A DNA stretch of 64,000 nt from Pantanalinema rosaneae (GTDB lineage Bacteria > Cyanobacteriota > Cyanobacteriia > Leptolyngbyales > Leptolyngbyaceae). How positions within the stretch are numbered: position 1 is the stretch's first letter; every line of letters starts with the position of its first letter. Below the pieces are notes generated by a model that searched no databases, was not told where the DNA came from, and worked only from the letters and a program-made list of their open reading frames with translations. The DNA lies in the NCBI RefSeq assembly GCF_050753385.1, contig NZ_JBLZFZ010000010.1:62001-126000 (forward strand), read 5' to 3'. Below are positions 61,811-64,000 of this stretch, piece by piece. The translations under genes and the position numbers were made by a program.

Positions 61811-62224
61811 CTAATGTTTTGCCATCAATAATCGCAAAATCTTAGCGTGCATAAAGGCTACATCTGGATCACGTTGAATAGCATCATGGTAGCGCTGTTC
61901 TAAGTTGGTTCCGTCTTCGTTTGGTTGCAGTAATTGTTGGGCTTCAGCAAACAAAGCGTTCGCTTCATTCAACGTGACAGGTTCTTTCGCCGCTAGAAAC
62001 TCATCAATCTGCACAATGTATTGGGAGATCGGACGTAACCAACTAAACCATTCGTGGCTGACCACTAATTGAAAATATTCGCCTTTAGACTGAATTCGTC
62101 CATGAGATTCTTCATAACTAACCCGTTCCGATTCTAGTAGGGCTTTATGTAACGGGAGCAGCAGCGATCGTAATTCTCGCAGTTGTTTAAGTGCAAATTC
62201 CAATGACAAATTAGCGGAAGACAT
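61811..62224 (-). CDS. Hypothetical helical protein
   Basis: 137 residues, all-helical appearance, ATG 62224 (MSSANLSLEFALKQLRELRS). Landmarks are LLPLHKALLESERVSYEESHG, FQLVVSHEWFSWLRPISQYIVQIDEFLA and YHDAIQRDPDVAFMHAKIL. No signal, cysteine or nucleotide motif. I recall similar hypothetical proteins in many bacteria, without assigned function. It lies between the RHH-TOBE gene and asnS, same strand. Confidence 0.72.
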   Translation of the reverse strand: MSSANLSLEFALKQLRELRSLLLPLHKALLESERVSYEESHGRIQSKGEYFQLVVSHEWFSWLRPISQYIVQIDEFLAAKEPVTLNEANALFAEAQQLLQPNEDGTNLEQRYHDAIQRDPDVAFMHAKILRLLMAKH

Positions 62225-62250
62225 GGGTAATTAGTTCCGTAGACAATAGC

Positions 62251-62391
62251 TTACTGAGCAAAAAAGCCAGTAAATAGCAGAGGTAGGAGAATCAACGCCC
62301 CAATAATTAGCACAAGTGTGCCTGGTTCAATCTTGACAATATTGCGATCGACTTGCTCTTGAAGTGGGTTTGGTTTATCAGAATCAGGCAT
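62251..62391 (-). CDS. 46-residue single-helix membrane protein
   Basis: MPDSDKPNPLQEQVDRNIVK then a hydrophobic helix GTLVLIIGALILLPLLFTGF ending FAQ. Starts 12 bases after asnS on the same strand and ends 27 bases before the next gene. The clean hydrophilic-then-hydrophobic layout and good position argue that it is real; I do not know a family name. Missed by ORF scans with a 60-residue cut-off. Confidence 0.6.
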   Translation of the reverse strand: MPDSDKPNPLQEQVDRNIVKIEPGTLVLIIGALILLPLLFTGFFAQ

Positions 62392-62403
62392 AATATGTTG
62401 ACC

Positions 62404-63795
62404 TTAAAACTCAATTTCCTGGGGCGCTCGGGGGAACGGAATTACATCCCGAATATTGCCCATTCCAGTCATAAACTGGACTAAGCGCTCAAAGCCTAAG
62501 CCAAAGCCAGCATGGGGCACAGTACCATAACGCCGCAGATCGAGATACCACCAGTAAGGAGCCGGATCAAGCCCCTGATTCGTAATCCGCCGCTCTAGCA
62601 CATCCAGGCGTTCTTCCCGTTGCGACCCACCAATAATTTCACCAATTTTGGGCGCTAGAATATCCATCGCTCGCACCGTTTTTTCATCCTCATTCAGCCG
62701 CATGTAAAAGGCTTTGATTTTAGCTGGATAATCCGTCACAATCACTGGCTTTTTAAACAGTTCTTCGGCTAAATAGCGTTCATGTTCTGATTGCAAATCC
62801 AAACCCCATTCCACAGGATATTCAAAGGATTTACTGGCTTTCTCTAACAACGAAACCGCTTCTGTATAAGTCACTCTTGCAAACTCATTGTTGATGATAT
62901 TATCTGCCGTCTTTAAGACAGAATCATCAATCCGTTGGTTGAAAAACTCCATATCTTCGGGGCAGGTTTCCAACACATGACTAAAAATATGCTTTAGGAA
63001 GGATTCTGCTAAATCCATATCGCCTTCCAGATCGCAAAATGCCATCTCTGGTTCCACCATCCAGAACTCGGCTAAGTGACGAGAAGTATTAGAATTTTCT
63101 GCCCGAAACGTCGGCCCAAACGTATAAACATTACTGAATGCCATTGCCATAATTTCGGCTTCCAGTTGTCCGCTCACCGTCAAATACGCCTGTTTACCAA
63201 AGAAATCTTCACTAAAGTCTGGCTTTTTATCGTTCGTCAGTGGCACATCGGCTAGGTCAAAGTTCGTCACCGTGAACATTTCACCCGCGCCTTCACAATC
63301 ACTGGCACCAATCAGGGGTGTATGCACCCACAGGAAACCCCGTTCCTGAAAGAACTGGTGAATTGCCGTTGAGGCGGCATTGCGGACTCGGAACACTGCC
63401 CCTAATGTATTCGTGCGGGCGCGTAAGTGGGCGATCGAGCGGAGAAATTCAAACGAGTGACGTTTTTTCTGTAGCGGATAGGTTTCGGGGTCGGCTTCCC
63501 CATAGACCACGATCGACTCTGCCTTTAACTCAATCCGCTGTCCCTTGGCTGGCGACTCCACCAGAGTTCCCGTAATCTCGACGGAAGCGCCCGTATTTAC
63601 CCGCTTCATGGTGTCAGCGTATCCTGGCACAGTTTGGCTAACCACCGTTTGCAGTCCTGCCATCGAGGAACCATCATTCACTTCGACAAAACTAAATTCT
63701 TTCTGTTCCCGCTTGGTACGTACCCAACCCTTAACCGTAACCGTTTCGTCAGGTTGTCCGTGGCGCAGTAGATCGAGAATACGTTGAGTGGTCAT
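62404..63795 (-). CDS. asnS: Asparaginyl-tRNA synthetase
   Basis: 463 residues, class IIb aminoacyl-tRNA synthetase charging tRNA-Asn. N-terminal OB-fold anticodon domain (VTVKGWVRTKREQKEFSFVEVNDGSS), motif 2 in FTFGPTFRAENSNTSRHLAEFWMVEPE and motif 3 GTVPHAGFGLGFERLVQF. Standard length. ATG 63795 (MTTQRILDLLRHG). Its presence implies direct charging of Asn rather than only the transamidation route. Confidence 0.96.
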   Translation of the reverse strand: MTTQRILDLLRHGQPDETVTVKGWVRTKREQKEFSFVEVNDGSSMAGLQTVVSQTVPGYADTMKRVNTGASVEITGTLVESPAKGQRIELKAESIVVYGEADPETYPLQKKRHSFEFLRSIAHLRARTNTLGAVFRVRNAASTAIHQFFQERGFLWVHTPLIGASDCEGAGEMFTVTNFDLADVPLTNDKKPDFSEDFFGKQAYLTVSGQLEAEIMAMAFSNVYTFGPTFRAENSNTSRHLAEFWMVEPEMAFCDLEGDMDLAESFLKHIFSHVLETCPEDMEFFNQRIDDSVLKTADNIINNEFARVTYTEAVSLLEKASKSFEYPVEWGLDLQSEHERYLAEELFKKPVIVTDYPAKIKAFYMRLNEDEKTVRAMDILAPKIGEIIGGSQREERLDVLERRITNQGLDPAPYWWYLDLRRYGTVPHAGFGLGFERLVQFMTGMGNIRDVIPFPRAPQEIEF

Positions 63796-63888
63796 GAGCA
63801 ATCATCGGGAATAGGAAATCCAAACGTAGGTAAACTACGCTGAATTTGAGTGTAGCGCTGATTGAGGAAATGGAACGATCGCGTCGCT

Positions 63889-64000
63889 TTACGGTTGCTG
63901 AGAAGATGAAGTCGGTGGAGTTGATTCCGGCAGCGGTTGAGGTTGCTTTAACACCGCAAAGGCAAGAAACCAACCCAGTACCATGCCAAACCCGCCAAAC
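63889..64000 (-). CDS. C-terminal end of a small membrane protein (cut by the window edge)
   Basis: Open on the minus strand from the window edge to a TAA at 63889-63891. The translation reads FGGFGMVLGWFLAFAVLKQP followed by a Pro/Ser/Gln-rich tail (ESTPPTSSSQQP). It looks like the last membrane helix and tail of a protein starting beyond the window. Only 37 codons are seen, so identity is open. Confidence 0.5.
   Translation of the reverse strand, partial: FGGFGMVLGWFLAFAVLKQPQPLPESTPPTSSSQQP

Overview
This window is part of a cyanobacterial chromosome. It carries photosystem II genes (psbB, psbT, psbM, psbO), an NDH-1 subunit (ndhN), light-independent protochlorophyllide reductase genes (chlL, chlN), the circadian-input gene ldpA, a ycf37-type gene and a cyanobacterial-type rnpB. 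The octamer GCGATCGC (HIP1) is scattered through genes and even through terminator stems. Gene content and base composition suggest a Leptolyngbya-like or other non-picocyanobacterial lineage, but the exact genus cannot be read from this stretch. I see no integrase, transposase, prophage or CRISPR array; this is ordinary core chromosome.

Layout. 0-5.3 kb: plus-strand run ndhN, ldpA, an AAA/R3H ATPase and hisC. 5.4-10.8 kb: photosystem II region with psbB-psbT on the minus strand, an adrenodoxin-type ferredoxin and psbM on the plus strand, then psbO. 11.3-12.1 kb: group 3 sigma factor sigF. 12.7-15.7 kb: chlL, a DUF5331-type gene and chlN, with a long inverted repeat after chlL. 15.9-19.5 kb: osmotic and membrane-tension functions (aquaporin, a multi-repeat mechanosensitive channel, mscL). 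19.6-26.7 kb: trhO, an O-methyltransferase, a helical protein, an M48 peptidase whose 3' end overlaps a tRNA-Leu gene, murA, a second tRNA-Leu and an rRNA/tRNA methyltransferase. 27-31.6 kb: lpdA, trpC, a DUF5340-like protein and a long coiled-coil protein. 32-35.5 kb: an NAD-dependent epimerase with rfbF, then an FHA protein. 36-38.3 kb: corA, a small membrane protein and rnpB. 38.6-41.5 kb: aspartate kinase with four ACT domains and an acyl-CoA-dehydrogenase-fold protein. 41.5-47.5 kb: minus-strand rimP-nusA-ylxR-infB translation and transcription operon. 47.8-48.4 kb: rpmI-rplT. 48.4-57.1 kb: a solute-binding protein, Ycf37, three large membrane proteins of glycosyltransferase-C appearance, and a TPR protein. 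57.1-59.5 kb: groES-groEL under CIRCE and K-box elements. 59.6-64 kb: a Uma2-family protein, a 57-residue PCP_red protein, a papain-like hydrolase, a ribbon-helix-helix/TOBE protein, two small unknowns, asnS and the edge of another membrane protein.

The points most worth a second look are: the M48 peptidase stop codon lying inside a downstream tRNA-Leu, so that RNase P cleavage would remove it; a terminator-like hairpin directly in front of rimP; a long inverted repeat after chlL; a compact RHH-TOBE protein with tandem operator-like repeats in front of it; an acyl-CoA-dehydrogenase-like protein lacking the usual catalytic glutamate; and two paralogous membrane proteins flanking a glycosyltransferase. 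None of these amounts to a clearly new multi-gene system. All gene identities come from reading the translated sequence; no database search was run.
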